Shown: positions 1 to 9,157 of the stretch, piece by piece
How the letters are laid out: every line of letters starts with the position of its first letter
How positions within the stretch are numbered: the stretch's first letter is position 1
Source: Desulfonatronovibrio sp.
GTDB taxonomy: Bacteria; Desulfobacterota; Desulfovibrionia; Desulfovibrionales; Desulfonatronovibrionaceae
DNA length: 47,745 nucleotides
Reading direction: 5' to 3'
Assembly (NCBI GenBank): GCA_003566455.1
Contig: PXDF01000166.1
Coordinates: 1-47,745 of the forward strand
Notes under the pieces: generated by a model
Told to the model about the DNA's origin: nothing
What the model saw: the letters and a program-made list of their open reading frames with translations, nothing else
Databases searched by the model: none
Translations under genes and position numbers: made by a program

Positions 1-186
1 AAGGCCGGACAACTAGCCGGGTTCCTGGAGCGTTTGAGCCGCATTCTGGAGCGGGAGGTGGACAATACCCTGCGCCGCGTAATGGCCCTGCTGGAACCCA
101 TCCTCATCCTGATCCTGGGCCTGGTTGTAGGGTTCTTTGTCCTTGCCGTCATGGGGCCAATCTTCGACCTGACCTCACAGATATGA
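1..186 (+). CDS. gspF: GspF, type II secretion inner-membrane platform protein (3' end only)
   Basis: The reading frame is open from the first base and ends at TGA 184-186, giving the last 61 residues. They contain an amphipathic LERLSRILEREVDNTLRR segment, a long hydrophobic helix (EPILILILGLVVGFFVLAV) and the GPIFDLTSQI tail. This is the typical C-terminus of GspF/PilC family proteins, where the final transmembrane helix follows the second cytoplasmic domain. GspF is the polytopic platform protein that contacts the GspE ATPase and GspL. The gspG-N genes downstream identify the system as type II secretion rather than type IV pili. The stop codon overlaps the next start (ATGA). The rest of the gene, and probably gspC, D and E, lie outside the window. 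Confidence 0.85.
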   Translation, partial: KAGQLAGFLERLSRILEREVDNTLRRVMALLEPILILILGLVVGFFVLAVMGPIFDLTSQI

Positions 187-905
187 TTCATAACCGTTTC
201 CAGATCCTTGACATGGCCAGGGGAATGGCCATCACTCTCATGGTGGGCTTTCACCTGTTCTATAACCTGGAATATTTCCAGATGGTGGACATAAATATCA
301 AAGAAAATCCTTTCTGGACCAGCCTGCGAAATTTCATTGTTTCCATGTTTATTTTTATCGCCGGAATCAGCCTTTATCTGTCCTCAGTCAAGAGGCGGGA
401 TTTTATTATTCACCTGAAAAAACAGAAATGGCTTCTTTTGTGCGCCTTGCTGGTGAGCGCAGCCACTTATCCCATTTTTCCTGAATCCTGGATCTATTTT
501 GGCGTCCTCCATTTTATTCTGGCGGCCAGGATCATCGGTTTTGCTCTTACCGGACTGTATGTTGCCAACCTGGTTCTTGGGATACTTTTCCTGTGGATGG
601 GAATTTCTATGGAAAATGAACTTTTCAATCCAAAATGGATCAATTGGATCGGCTTTGCGACCCAAAAGCCCTTTACCGAGGATTATGTCCCTCTTTTCCC
701 CTGGCTGGGCGTTTTTCTGCTGGGCATATTCGCAGGAAAACACTTTCTGGGCAGGAAAAAAGTCTCTCACGCCCTGGAGCCGTCCTTTCCGGGAGCTTTA
801 GCTGGTTATCTGGCCCTGGCCGGGCAGAACAGTTTGATCATCTACATGGTTCACCAGCCCATACTCATGGGTATTATTTACACGGGGCTGCTGATATTTT
901 CATGA
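183..905 (+). CDS. DUF1624 / heparan-alpha-glucosaminide acetyltransferase-like membrane protein
   Basis: This 240-residue polytopic protein starts with the FQILDMARGMAITLMVGFH pattern and ends in GQNSLIIYMVHQPIL. Both are typical of the DUF1624/HGSNAT_cat family of integral membrane acyltransferase-like proteins. About seven hydrophobic segments are visible. The conserved D near residue 10, R13 and H23 lie in the first helix, and H225 lies in the last. Family members are thought to move acyl groups across the membrane onto sugars, but the substrate here is unknown. The ATG overlaps the gspF stop, so translation is probably coupled, although this is not a core secretion component. It may modify envelope glycans, or it may have been inserted into the operon by chance. 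Confidence 0.75.
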   Translation: MIHNRFQILDMARGMAITLMVGFHLFYNLEYFQMVDINIKENPFWTSLRNFIVSMFIFIAGISLYLSSVKRRDFIIHLKKQKWLLLCALLVSAATYPIFPESWIYFGVLHFILAARIIGFALTGLYVANLVLGILFLWMGISMENELFNPKWINWIGFATQKPFTEDYVPLFPWLGVFLLGIFAGKHFLGRKKVSHALEPSFPGALAGYLALAGQNSLIIYMVHQPILMGIIYTGLLIFS

Positions 906-1031
906 AAAATCCATTCGATGTGTCGAAAAACCATAAAAACTGAGGGTCTCTTTTTTTCAGCTTCTTGAATATTCAAGTCCGACAGGCTATATTCATTCAC
1001 AACCTTGAAACTTAAAACAACACAGCTAGTT

Positions 1032-2381
1032 ATGACCAGAATTAAATTTATCTCATGCCAGTCATGGCTTCCGGCCATATTCATCATCATGGTCGCGGCG
1101 TTCACCGCGGGTTGCGCCCCCAAAACGCCAGATCCTGACCCAAGGCCTGACCCACTGCTAACCCGCGAAAAACCCTTTGGCCCCACCATGAGCTTTGAAG
1201 AACTCCTTGATCAGACCCTGAACAGGCAGTACTCCTCACCTGAAACAATATTTGAACCTGATGATCCCCCCCCTCATCAGGGACTGATGGTCATAAACAG
1301 GGAAAAGCCGGTCCTGACCCTGGCCCGGAGCGTGAGTTCCTTTGCCGGAGGCCGTGACTTTCTGGCAGCTGGATTTAATGACGGCAATATCAGTATATGG
1401 AGCGGTTTTCCCTGCCCCATCGTCACCCTGCCTCAGAGAGAACCCGTAAAAAAAATCTGGTGGGACGGACAGTCGCCGTATATATGCGCGTCAGGTCAGA
1501 ACATGTCCAGGGCCCATATATATGATCTTGGCAGATGTGCCATGGTTGGGGATATTGCTGTTGAAGGCGCTGTGGAAGTAATGGCGGTATCGCCTGGGAG
1601 AGGCCATGTCGCCCTTGTTGATCAGGGAGGTAGACTGTGGACCGGCAGCCTTAATGAAGAACTGACCCAGAGGGAAACCCTTCGCTATGCCCCTTTGCAG
1701 GTTTCCTTTACTCCGGGGGAAGGCGTGCTCATGATTGCAGACAGCGCGGGATGGCTGATATTGTGGGCCACCTCTGACTATGAAGTTATGGAACAGGCCC
1801 TGATTCCTGGCGGTCCCTTTGGTAAAGCCCAGTTTGACGGACCCGTGCTCCTGCTCAGAAATTCAGAAAGTAATGATTTCGCGGCCTGGGACATCCCAGC
1901 AGGCCGGGCAATTGAAGCCTGGTCAGACAGGGGCAGATTCATTCTTGAAAATGAAGTGCTCTACTATATGCTGTCTGAAGAAAAAAAAATAAAAAAAATG
2001 CTCATGTCTAAACCTGAATTCATGGTTTCGGTTGACAGCCAGAAAATGATCCTGGAAATTCTGGATCTGGATGGACAAACCAGGTATTATAATGCCAGAT
2101 CCGGAAATGAAATAGACAAGCCATTAGAACTTGAAATCAGCGACAGGGTTGAAACATCAGTACTTGGAGATTTCACCTGGGCCGGCGCCCGATACAGCCT
2201 GGCTGATCCAGTCCTTGTCACTGACAAATGGGCGCTGTGGTCAAGGTTCATTTCCGGCCATGGACATTATTTGTGGTGGTCGGTCAACCCGGGAATGAAA
2301 ATAAAGGATTATGAAGGGGAATTGCCCCATCGGTTCAATATACGGAGTGAAATTCCTCCGGATTGGACAGTGCTTAAATAA
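1032..2381 (+). CDS. Propeller-like lipoprotein in the type II secretion operon
   Basis: The 449-residue product has a signal peptide ([13 protein letters not shown]) and a lipobox TAGC, so it is probably a lipoprotein anchored at about Cys28. A Pro/Asp-rich linker follows. From about residue 90 there are repeated beta-strand segments with WD-like wording ([42 protein letters not shown]), which suggests a beta-propeller fold. ATG 1032 is preferred over the in-frame TTG at 1005 because it puts a normal charged n-region before the hydrophobic core. The gene sits directly before gspG, 13 bp from its start, so a role in secretion is plausible (substrate, pilotin-like or outer-membrane accessory). 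I recognise no named family. Confidence 0.7.
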   Translation: MTRIKFISCQSWLPAIFIIMVAAFTAGCAPKTPDPDPRPDPLLTREKPFGPTMSFEELLDQTLNRQYSSPETIFEPDDPPPHQGLMVINREKPVLTLARSVSSFAGGRDFLAAGFNDGNISIWSGFPCPIVTLPQREPVKKIWWDGQSPYICASGQNMSRAHIYDLGRCAMVGDIAVEGAVEVMAVSPGRGHVALVDQGGRLWTGSLNEELTQRETLRYAPLQVSFTPGEGVLMIADSAGWLILWATSDYEVMEQALIPGGPFGKAQFDGPVLLLRNSESNDFAAWDIPAGRAIEAWSDRGRFILENEVLYYMLSEEKKIKKMLMSKPEFMVSVDSQKMILEILDLDGQTRYYNARSGNEIDKPLELEISDRVETSVLGDFTWAGARYSLADPVLVTDKWALWSRFISGHGHYLWWSVNPGMKIKDYEGELPHRFNIRSEIPPDWTVLK

Positions 2382-2394
2382 AAAAGGAATAATT

Positions 2395-2838
2395 ATGATT
2401 AGAAATTCATCCCGAGGTTTCAGCCTGATTGAACTTATGATTGTTGTGGTTATCCTTGGACTTCTGGCCGGATTGCTGGTTCCAAGAATCATGGACCGTC
2501 CTGAGGAAGCCAAGGTTACCAAAGCCAGGATGGATATGAGAACCATTGAATCCGCACTGCGTTTTTACCGTCTTGATAATGGCTTTTACCCCACTACGGA
2601 ACAGGGCCTGGAAGCTCTCGTTAGCAGGCCTGAATCCAATCCGGTTCCCAGAAACTGGCGTTCCGGCGGCTATCTTGAAGCTTCATCAGTCCCCAGAGAC
2701 CCCTGGGGCAGCGAATATATTTACCGATCCCCGGGTGATGAAGGCCGGGAATACGAGATTATCAGTCTTGGAGCTGATGGAAAAGAAGGGGGATCCGGAT
2801 TCAACCGGGAAATCAGAAGCTGGGAGGATCAGGGTTGA
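2395..2838 (+). CDS. gspG: GspG, major pseudopilin
   Basis: The 147-residue protein has the class III prepilin signature [20 protein letters not shown], cleaved after Gly by the prepilin peptidase, with the key Glu at +5. A periplasmic domain follows with the GspG hallmarks: residues spelling [16 protein letters not shown], then [16 protein letters not shown] and [11 protein letters not shown], which form the calcium-binding C-terminal region. GspG is the main subunit of the T2SS pseudopilus. The start at 2395 follows an AAAAGGA ribosome-binding site. The longer open frame upstream is rejected because it would bury the prepilin leader. Its TGA overlaps the next start. Confidence 0.95.
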   Translation: MIRNSSRGFSLIELMIVVVILGLLAGLLVPRIMDRPEEAKVTKARMDMRTIESALRFYRLDNGFYPTTEQGLEALVSRPESNPVPRNWRSGGYLEASSVPRDPWGSEYIYRSPGDEGREYEIISLGADGKEGGSGFNREIRSWEDQG

Positions 2839-3248
2839 AAGAGAAGGGATTGACCCTGGCTGAACTGTTAATAGTTCTTCTTATAATCGGGCTTGGCTGG
2901 TTTACTCTTTTGCCTCGGTTAGACCTTTCAGTTTCAGGATCTCAGGATAATATCAGCAATATTAACACCCTTCTTGCCCAGGCTGGAGAAAAAGCCGCTG
3001 CTACCGGCACCTTCCAGAAAATCTATCTCATTCCCGGCCTAAATTATGTTGAATGGAAACAACGCAGGTTTGAACTGCCATCACCTTTATCCAGCGGGGA
3101 AATCAACGGACAGAGAGCAACCAGGGAAAAATTTGCTTTTGTTGTTTATCCATCGGGACACATGGATGAATTGAATCTTTTCCTTGCCAATGGCAAGCAG
3201 CTGCGTTCAATCCCTCTTTTGAGGGAAATCATGGTTGTTGATGAATGA
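2835..3248 (+). CDS. gspH: GspH-like minor pseudopilin
   Basis: The 137-residue product begins with a very short prepilin leader, [20 protein letters not shown], with Glu at +5 of the mature form, and continues into a mostly beta C-terminal domain. Its place between gspG and gspI, and its size, fit GspH, a minor pseudopilin near the tip of the pseudopilus. The start is TTG at 2835, overlapping the gspG stop in TTGA, so translation is probably coupled. The leader position leaves no room for another start. Outside the N-terminal helix the sequence is divergent, so the H assignment rests mainly on gene order. Confidence 0.8.
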   Translation: MKEKGLTLAELLIVLLIIGLGWFTLLPRLDLSVSGSQDNISNINTLLAQAGEKAAATGTFQKIYLIPGLNYVEWKQRRFELPSPLSSGEINGQRATREKFAFVVYPSGHMDELNLFLANGKQLRSIPLLREIMVVDE

Positions 3249-3598
3249 TTAAGGACCAGTATTCTTCGGGATTTTCACTTGTGGAACTGCTGGTGGCTCT
3301 GGTGGTGGGAGCTCTTATGGCCCACGCCCTGATCAATGCTCAGCAGTTCAGCTTGTATCTGGCCGCAAACCAGACGAACGCCTGGGAAGATCTCAATCTC
3401 ACTCAGGAACTAATGGCCAGTCAGAGTCTGACGGATATTTCCAAACCTACCGGAACCTGGCTCCACTTTGAAGGTACTCCGGGATTCAGGTGGAAAACCA
3501 GCCGTTCCACAGAGCTGCATGATCTCACCTTGTGGACAGAGCTGGCCACTGACGTCAACGGAGTAATCTTTAAATGGTCATGGCCTGTTCCAGAATAG
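3245..3598 (+). CDS. gspI: GspI-like minor pseudopilin
   Basis: This 117-residue prepilin-like protein has the leader SSGFSLVELLVALVVGALM, cleaved after Gly, with Glu at +5. The rest is short, as expected for GspI, the minor pseudopilin that forms the tip complex with GspJ and GspK. It overlaps gspH by ATGA at 3245-3248 and gspJ by about 25 bp. The body has few recognisable motifs and is somewhat short for the family. Order (G-H-I-J-K) is the main support. Confidence 0.8.
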   Translation: MIKDQYSSGFSLVELLVALVVGALMAHALINAQQFSLYLAANQTNAWEDLNLTQELMASQSLTDISKPTGTWLHFEGTPGFRWKTSRSTELHDLTLWTELATDVNGVIFKWSWPVPE

Positions 3599-4137
3599 AC
3601 AAAGATACAGGATTCACCCTGATTGAAATCCTGGTGGCCCTGGCTGTTGCCGGTATTCTGGCTTCAATCATCGCTGGAGTCATGGGACAGGGCATCCTGA
3701 CAAGCGATTTCCTGCTCAAAGAGAGCAGAAGCGAGACTGAAAAAACCGTGTTAAGACGTCTCCTGCACAGAGACATAAAAAACATGGTCTGGAATTCAGA
3801 ACTCGAACCAGCGCCTGAGGGCTTCCGGATCAATACTGGACATAATGTCCTGACTCCCTGTTCTATGCCTGTTGATGCATTCTGGGATTTTTCCGACAAC
3901 AGAATAACCCGTCATGAAGAAAACCAGGACCTTTCCTACGCAAAAAAACAGATCCTGTCCCGTGAGCTGAATTCTTTTCAGCTGGAATTTTTGACTTTTG
4001 AAGACAACCGCTGGATACGCCTGGACTCATGGCTTATCAGTTCTGACAGGCCAGGGCCAAGGGCAATCCGGGTTACACTGGAATATAGTGACGGAAAAAA
4101 ATTTCAGATCATTGAGCACATCCCAACGCATGAATAG
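3574..4137 (+). CDS. gspJ: GspJ-like minor pseudopilin
   Basis: The 187-residue protein carries the prepilin motif DTGFTLIEILVALAVAGIL followed by a larger periplasmic domain ending in RAIRVTLEYSDGKKFQ, which resembles the C-terminal strands of GspJ (P-R-A-I-R-V pattern). GspJ joins GspI and GspK at the pseudopilus tip. The start could be ATG 3574 or ATG 3580, both inside the end of gspI. Both give an n-region with basic residues before the cleavage glycine. It overlaps gspK by 8 bp. Confidence 0.85.
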   Translation: MVMACSRIDKDTGFTLIEILVALAVAGILASIIAGVMGQGILTSDFLLKESRSETEKTVLRRLLHRDIKNMVWNSELEPAPEGFRINTGHNVLTPCSMPVDAFWDFSDNRITRHEENQDLSYAKKQILSRELNSFQLEFLTFEDNRWIRLDSWLISSDRPGPRAIRVTLEYSDGKKFQIIEHIPTHE

Positions 4138-5077
4138 AAGAAATCCAAATCAAACATCTCCGGGGGCCGCGTTGATCATGGTCCTGATAAGTCTTCTCGC
4201 CCTGTCGGGTCTGGTATTGAAAGCCGCAGAATCAACCTCGATTCAGTCCAGAAACATGACCCTGCTTGCTCTGGAGTACAGATCAGACATCCTGGCCCGG
4301 GCCGGGCTCAAAATCGCTCTTGATCTTATGACAAAACCTGACGAGGAAGAAACAGTCATCACTCAGAAGATTTGGACCAAGATCTGGCAGGATCGGGGGT
4401 TGAAAATAAAAATCATGCCTTGCTCTTCCAAAATAAACCTTAACGGTCTGACAGCAGGCGGTGACGGCCGGGACAGACTGGAACAGGCAATCCTGTCCAT
4501 ATTCCAGGACAATGGACTGTCTTATCAGGAATTGGAGCACCTGCTCTACTGGACAGGATCGCTGGAAATCCGGTCCGGATCAAGAGGAGGCAATCCATTT
4601 GATGAATATTACTTGAGGAATGATTCCGGCTATTCGCCGCCCGGTCGGCCTCTGACAAGACCTGAAGAGCTTCTGCTGGTGGCCGGTTTTGAAAATGTCA
4701 GTCCTGAATGGGTCAGAACCTGGTTTACAGTCTGGGGTGAACCTGCGAGAATTGATATTAACTTTGCTTCACGGGAAACAGCTCTGGCCATTCTGCCGGA
4801 ACTGGAACCATACTGGCAGAAAATAGAATCCTTCAGGGCCTCTTCAGGAATAACCCATCCCAATCAGCTCTTGACTGAAATCGGTATGGACCTGACTGTT
4901 TACAATACGGTTTTGCCTCGAATTGTCCTTGAATCAAGACAATTTGAAATCATTATTGAGATTCATGAGGGTTCATGGTATGAGAAACACAGATACATTG
5001 TGGTCAGAGACAGCTTAAATCCAGGCATGCCTCCAAAAATCCGGGGCAGAGATGTCCTGGAATCAAGGCCTTTATGA
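4130..5077 (+). CDS. gspK: GspK, minor pseudopilin
   Basis: The 315-residue protein starts MNRRNPNQTSPGAALIMVL, a prepilin-like leader. GspK lacks the usual Glu at +5, and that is also true here. Further on are the GspK signatures KINLNGLTA, LLYWTG, a Gly/Tyr-rich segment, RPEELLLVAGF (helix-hairpin-helix-like) and RIDINFAS, followed by a second such region. GspK is the largest minor pseudopilin and caps the pseudopilus. ATG 4130 is chosen because the longer frame back to 3998 lies inside gspJ and would bury the leader. The stop overlaps the next start (ATGA). Confidence 0.9.
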   Translation: MNRRNPNQTSPGAALIMVLISLLALSGLVLKAAESTSIQSRNMTLLALEYRSDILARAGLKIALDLMTKPDEEETVITQKIWTKIWQDRGLKIKIMPCSSKINLNGLTAGGDGRDRLEQAILSIFQDNGLSYQELEHLLYWTGSLEIRSGSRGGNPFDEYYLRNDSGYSPPGRPLTRPEELLLVAGFENVSPEWVRTWFTVWGEPARIDINFASRETALAILPELEPYWQKIESFRASSGITHPNQLLTEIGMDLTVYNTVLPRIVLESRQFEIIIEIHEGSWYEKHRYIVVRDSLNPGMPPKIRGRDVLESRPL

Positions 5078-6192
5078 GAATATTCAAACTTTCTCCTCAA
5101 AAAAAAATTTATCTTTTGAGCTTTTTCCGGGATGAACCTGTCTGGGAACTATACTCCCAGGATGGCAGAGAAAAAGTTGACAGGCCGGTTAAAAATCCTG
5201 GGATTCCGATTCTGGCAATAATTCCTGACCGCTTTTTTTTCTTCTACATTCCCCGGGCAATACAGGGCAAGAACCTCAGGCATTCCCGGGAAGCCGCCCG
5301 CCTGCAGTTGGGGCACCTGTTCCCCAGTCCAGGACCTGGAGAAGATATGGGCGTACTGAACACTGGAAATGAAATCCTGGGCTTTTTCCAAAAGGCTGAT
5401 TTTGGTCATTTCCTGGAAAAATACAAGGACCAACTGGCAATGGCTGGATCGGTCACCACCCCCTTTCTTCTTGGACGGGCCTTAATGCATGCTGAAAACA
5501 TCAGCTCATGGTATACTCGCAATCCCGGCGATCCCGTTGTGCTGGTCAGAAAGGACAGGCTGGATTACTTTTCAGGAGATGACCGGGAACTAGAAAAAAG
5601 GCTTGGAAATCATAAATCAGACGAAAAACCTGTTCTGTTGGAATTCAGAGATCTTGTTTCCAGGCTCACCAATATGGTCATCCCGTGGAGCAGGTTCAGG
5701 CTTTCCCTTCCTGAAATTGAAGTCAGGCGTGGTGAAACAAGATTTCTGGCCGGAGTCGCCGCTGTTATCCTTGTTGCGGGACTTTTATTCTGCTTTGGAG
5801 AGATATTTAAGCTTTTTTCAGCCCGTTCATACAAAAACGACTGGGAAAAAGCCCTGGAATCTTTGTATGCCTCAGCACTTGGACCTGACTTTGGATCAGA
5901 CCCTTACGGCCTACTTTTATACCGGGCCAGCCAGTCCAGAAGTGAAGATCAGAACGGCCTGGACATTTTGAGTCTACTGGGGATTCTCAGCGGTTCAGCT
6001 CCGGACAGCCTTGTTGTGGAAAGTCTCTCATTGGGAATTGATTCCGGAGTCATCAGAGCTTTTGTCGGAAGCTATGATGAGATGGAAAATTTTATTAATC
6101 AATTGAGAAGAAATAACAAATACACCTTCACCCTGGATCAGGCTGACAGCGCTGACGGCAGGGTCAATCTGACCATCAGGGTAGCTTATTAA
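5074..6192 (+). CDS. gspL: GspL-like secretion protein
   Basis: The 372-residue protein has a soluble N-terminal region of about 225 residues, one transmembrane helix (FLAGVAAVILVAGLLFCFG, around residues 228-246) and a C-terminal periplasmic domain with a ferredoxin-like strand pattern ending in NLTIRVAY. This architecture matches GspL, the bitopic inner-membrane protein whose cytoplasmic actin-like domain binds GspE and whose periplasmic domain binds GspM. The start overlaps the gspK stop. The cytoplasmic part is divergent, and the assignment rests on topology and on the position after gspK. Confidence 0.8.
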   Translation: MRIFKLSPQKKIYLLSFFRDEPVWELYSQDGREKVDRPVKNPGIPILAIIPDRFFFFYIPRAIQGKNLRHSREAARLQLGHLFPSPGPGEDMGVLNTGNEILGFFQKADFGHFLEKYKDQLAMAGSVTTPFLLGRALMHAENISSWYTRNPGDPVVLVRKDRLDYFSGDDRELEKRLGNHKSDEKPVLLEFRDLVSRLTNMVIPWSRFRLSLPEIEVRRGETRFLAGVAAVILVAGLLFCFGEIFKLFSARSYKNDWEKALESLYASALGPDFGSDPYGLLLYRASQSRSEDQNGLDILSLLGILSGSAPDSLVVESLSLGIDSGVIRAFVGSYDEMENFINQLRRNNKYTFTLDQADSADGRVNLTIRVAY

Positions 6193-6221
6193 ACTTTAAC
6201 TGATTTTTACTGATATCCTGG

Positions 6222-6800
6222 ATGTCGAAAGCCTGCCTGAGGGGCATCAGCAACAGACCAGTTAAACAAAAAACAACAAACTCAATGTTATCCAGTTTAA
6301 AGGAACAGATCTCAATTCTTCTAGCCTGGCAAACCAGGCCGGTAGCGGAAAAAAAGAGGATTATCATGTTCGTTATCCTCCTGGCTGCTTTAATTCCAAT
6401 GTTTACCTGGTCCTGGATAAGTTCATCAACCGACAGGACAATGGAAGAAGCTCAACAGATTATCGACCGTTATGAAAGAGCGCTCCCCTTAGCTGTTGAA
6501 GTTATGGCCGGGAATACCATTCAGAATGATACGGGGTCAGGGATTTCACCTCTTGCCGCTGCTCAGCAGATTACCCGTCAGATGGGCCTGGAGGACAGAA
6601 TGACCTCAATACGTCCGTCCAGAGCTTTGCAGGGGAGGGACGGAGTTCAGATCTACATGGAAAATCTCAATCTAATGGAACTGCTGCAGTTGTTTGAAAA
6701 CCTGAAAAACCAGGCTGGCCTGCAAATTGTATCCGGCAATCTGAACAAAAGGCTGGACAACCCCCAACTCGTGGATCTGAGCCTGGTCCTGGCCAGATGA
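6222..6800 (+). CDS. gspM: GspM-like secretion protein
   Basis: The 192-residue protein has one transmembrane segment (IIMFVILLAALIPMFTW, about residues 47-63) after a basic cytoplasmic stretch, then a coiled-coil-like region and a small domain ending QLVDLSLVLAR. This fits GspM, the inner-membrane partner of GspL in the assembly platform. The start is uncertain: ATG 6222 and ATG 6285 are both possible, and neither has a convincing ribosome-binding site. The protein sits between gspL and gspN. Confidence 0.75.
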   Translation: MSKACLRGISNRPVKQKTTNSMLSSLKEQISILLAWQTRPVAEKKRIIMFVILLAALIPMFTWSWISSSTDRTMEEAQQIIDRYERALPLAVEVMAGNTIQNDTGSGISPLAAAQQITRQMGLEDRMTSIRPSRALQGRDGVQIYMENLNLMELLQLFENLKNQAGLQIVSGNLNKRLDNPQLVDLSLVLAR

Positions 6801-6825
6801 TTGACTCGCCCCTTGATAAGATTAC

Positions 6826-7581
6826 ATGAAAACATCGCATGCATTTTCGCCCAGCCATAACCCCGCTTCTCAATTAAAAAAAATCAGCATCTGGTCTATA
6901 CTGTTTTTTGCTGGCCTTATAACCGGACTGGCCTTTTTTTCCCCGCGTGAAACATTCTGGCAATACCTCATAAGCAAGGTGGACCAGAATTATGAAGCAT
7001 TAAGCATCAGCAGCCACCATCTGTCCGAAGCAAAGTGGAACAGGGCTCACATAACCAATTTGAAAATATCCGGCCAGGATCAGAGTTATTTTTTCCCCGG
7101 GATAAGGGTTCGAATGGGTTTCAGGCCCATATTCCGGGCTTTGATTGATACCGGCTCTGAAATAGCCATTAAAATTGAAACACGCAAAAAGTTGTCAGCC
7201 CTTGGAGAGATCGATCTGCTCACTCTGCTGCCCGACCGGGGAATAAAAGGCAGCTTATGGATTGATGGAGTGGCCTTTTTTACAACCTGGAGTCAGCCTC
7301 CTTATGAAGGAATACTTGAATTGGAAAGCAGAGGAACTCTAAGACTGGGTCAATCTCCGGCAATTAACCATCTGACTCTCCAGGCGGTTTTAAAGGACAA
7401 CCGTCTGGAAATACAGGATCTGCGCGCAGAAGAACCAGTCAGGTTTTCCTGCTCAGGCCATGTCCTTCTGAACTGGAATAATCCGGCTGAATCAACCTAT
7501 GATGTTCAGGGACATTTTACTCTGGCAGGCGACAATATTCCATTTGATCAACGGGGCAATATCTCTGACCTGTTTCCGTGA
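6826..7581 (+). CDS. gspN: GspN-like secretion protein
   Basis: The 251-residue protein has one N-terminal membrane anchor (IWSILFFAGLITGLAFF, about residues 22-38) and a long beta-rich periplasmic part with repeated strand patterns (LEIQDLRAEEPVRFSCSGHVLLNW). This matches GspN/AsmA-like proteins that end many T2SS operons. Its exact function is unclear in the family. It begins 25 bp after gspM and is the last gene of the run; the next gene is on the opposite strand. Confidence 0.75.
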   Translation: MKTSHAFSPSHNPASQLKKISIWSILFFAGLITGLAFFSPRETFWQYLISKVDQNYEALSISSHHLSEAKWNRAHITNLKISGQDQSYFFPGIRVRMGFRPIFRALIDTGSEIAIKIETRKKLSALGEIDLLTLLPDRGIKGSLWIDGVAFFTTWSQPPYEGILELESRGTLRLGQSPAINHLTLQAVLKDNRLEIQDLRAEEPVRFSCSGHVLLNWNNPAESTYDVQGHFTLAGDNIPFDQRGNISDLFP

Positions 7582-7684
7582 TAAACTGAAATCTTCCAGC
7601 CGCCCTTTCCTTCAGTCCATCACCTGATTAATCATCAGCTGTGCCAGGCTGATGCCATCTATATCCGCCTCAAATCACGGCCTT

Positions 7685-7984
7685 TCAGGTCATGTCCTGC
7701 ATCCCTGAAAAAAATGCTTCTTTGTCAAATGCTTCATTGTACTCTTTTTCAAACTTTTCCAATGCCGGGAAAAAACCTTCCCACTCCTTGACTTCATCTA
7801 CCTTTTTATTTTTAAAATAAAATTTGAACGTGGTGTCCGCCGGACACCTGGTCATGGCGATTTCCACCTTTCCTTTGGGGGTAATGTCAGACCAGAACGC
7901 TGTATAGGTATTGTCGTCCCCTTCAGTTTTTTTATACTTCCGGAAAAAACTTTCAAAAATATCCTTTATTTCCTGTTGATCCAT
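7685..7984 (-). CDS. Small hypothetical soluble protein
   Basis: This 99-residue acidic and lysine-rich protein has no signal peptide or membrane segment, and I recognise no family. It looks like an alpha+beta domain: a helix at 1-18, strands around YTAFWSDI, KVEIAMTR and TFKFYFK, and a C-terminal helix (ALEKFEKEYNEAFDKEAFF). A GGGAG ribosome-binding site lies about 7 bases before the ATG. Together with a plausible length, this supports a real gene. It is convergent with gspN and divergent from the CNNM gene. Confidence 0.65.
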   Translation of the reverse strand: MDQQEIKDIFESFFRKYKKTEGDDNTYTAFWSDITPKGKVEIAMTRCPADTTFKFYFKNKKVDEVKEWEGFFPALEKFEKEYNEAFDKEAFFSGMQDMT

Positions 7985-8131
7985 AACAGCTCCCTTTTTA
8001 CTGATTGACTTTTATGAACGGTTATTGACAATGATCTTCTTGCGGACATAATTTCCTACACTTTTATCACGGTTATCAACATTGTTTTATTTAACAGATT
8101 ACCTTTACAACATCAACAAGAGTAGCGCGTC

Positions 8132-9157
8132 ATGACCACTCTCACCTGGATAGGGATCGCCATTTGCATATCCCAGTCTGCAATTCTTTCAGGACTTAAT
8201 CTGGCTTTTTTCACCCTCAGCAAGCTGCAGCTGGAAATGGAAGCTTCCAAAAACAATGTCCATGCCCTGAAAATCCTCAAACTCAGAAAAGACTCCAACT
8301 TCCTGCTGGTGACCATCCTCTGGTCCAACGTTGGGGTCAATGTTCTTCTGGCTCTTCTGTCCGGTTCAGTACTGGCAGGAGTTACGGCCTTTCTGTTTTC
8401 GACCGTGATTATCACCATATTCGGAGAAATTATGCCCCAGGCCTACTTCTCCAGAAACGCCATGAAAATGGGCGCCCTGCTGTCGCCGGTTCTGCGCCTT
8501 TACCAGATCGTCCTCTATCCCATAGCAAAGCCAACAGCCATGGTGCTTGACCAATGGCTGGGTCCTGAAGCTATCACTTATTTTAAGGAACACGACCTCA
8601 GAGAAATGATCAAGATGCACATGGAGTCATCAAAAAGTGAGATTGATAAGGTTGAAGGTACTGGGAGTCTTAATTTTCTGGCACTTGATGACCTGCCTGT
8701 GGCCGCGGAAGGGGAAGTTGTTGATCCCAAAAGCATAATTAGCCTGGAATTCAAAGGCAACAAACCCTTGTTCCCAAAAATTAATCCATCCAGCAAGGAT
8801 CAATTTCTGCAAACTTTGCATCTGTCCGGCAAAAAGTGGATAATTATTGTTGATCATGAGAATCAGCCCAGAATGGTCATAAACTCTGACAGATTCACCC
8901 GAGAGGCCCTTTTCAGTCCACAGTCATTTAATCCGCATTCCCATTGTCACCGGCCGATTATTGTCCGCGAAGGCCTTAAAAGCCTGGGTGAAGTCATTCC
9001 AAGACTAAAGGTAAAGCCCATGCGCTCTGATGATGATGTAATTGATGAAGATATCATCCTTTATTGGGGCGAGGAAAAACACGTCATTACCGGATCGGAC
9101 ATTCTGGGCAGGCTTCTGAGGGGGATAGTCAGAACCGGACCTGTGAAAGAGTCTTAG
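8132..9157 (+). CDS. CNNM/DUF21 transmembrane domain protein
   Basis: The 341-residue protein opens with four hydrophobic helices in the DUF21 (CNNM) pattern, including ILSGLNLAFFTLSKLQLEM and GEIMPQAYFSRNAMKMG. The family motifs (S-G-x-N/E-x-A, and G-E-x-x-P) bind the ion in homologues that export magnesium or cobalt. The region after about residue 200 looks like a divergent CBS-domain pair (CHRPIIVREGLKSLGEVIPRL). It stands alone between two intergenic gaps. Magnesium or other divalent cation transport is inferred from the family only. Confidence 0.85.
   Translation: MTTLTWIGIAICISQSAILSGLNLAFFTLSKLQLEMEASKNNVHALKILKLRKDSNFLLVTILWSNVGVNVLLALLSGSVLAGVTAFLFSTVIITIFGEIMPQAYFSRNAMKMGALLSPVLRLYQIVLYPIAKPTAMVLDQWLGPEAITYFKEHDLREMIKMHMESSKSEIDKVEGTGSLNFLALDDLPVAAEGEVVDPKSIISLEFKGNKPLFPKINPSSKDQFLQTLHLSGKKWIIIVDHENQPRMVINSDRFTREALFSPQSFNPHSHCHRPIIVREGLKSLGEVIPRLKVKPMRSDDDVIDEDIILYWGEEKHVITGSDILGRLLRGIVRTGPVKES

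Noticed and set aside
7633-7654. Hairpin CATCAGC/GCTGATG as terminator after gspN
   Set aside because: The stem is only 7 bp with an 8-base loop and no U-run, so it is too weak to call.
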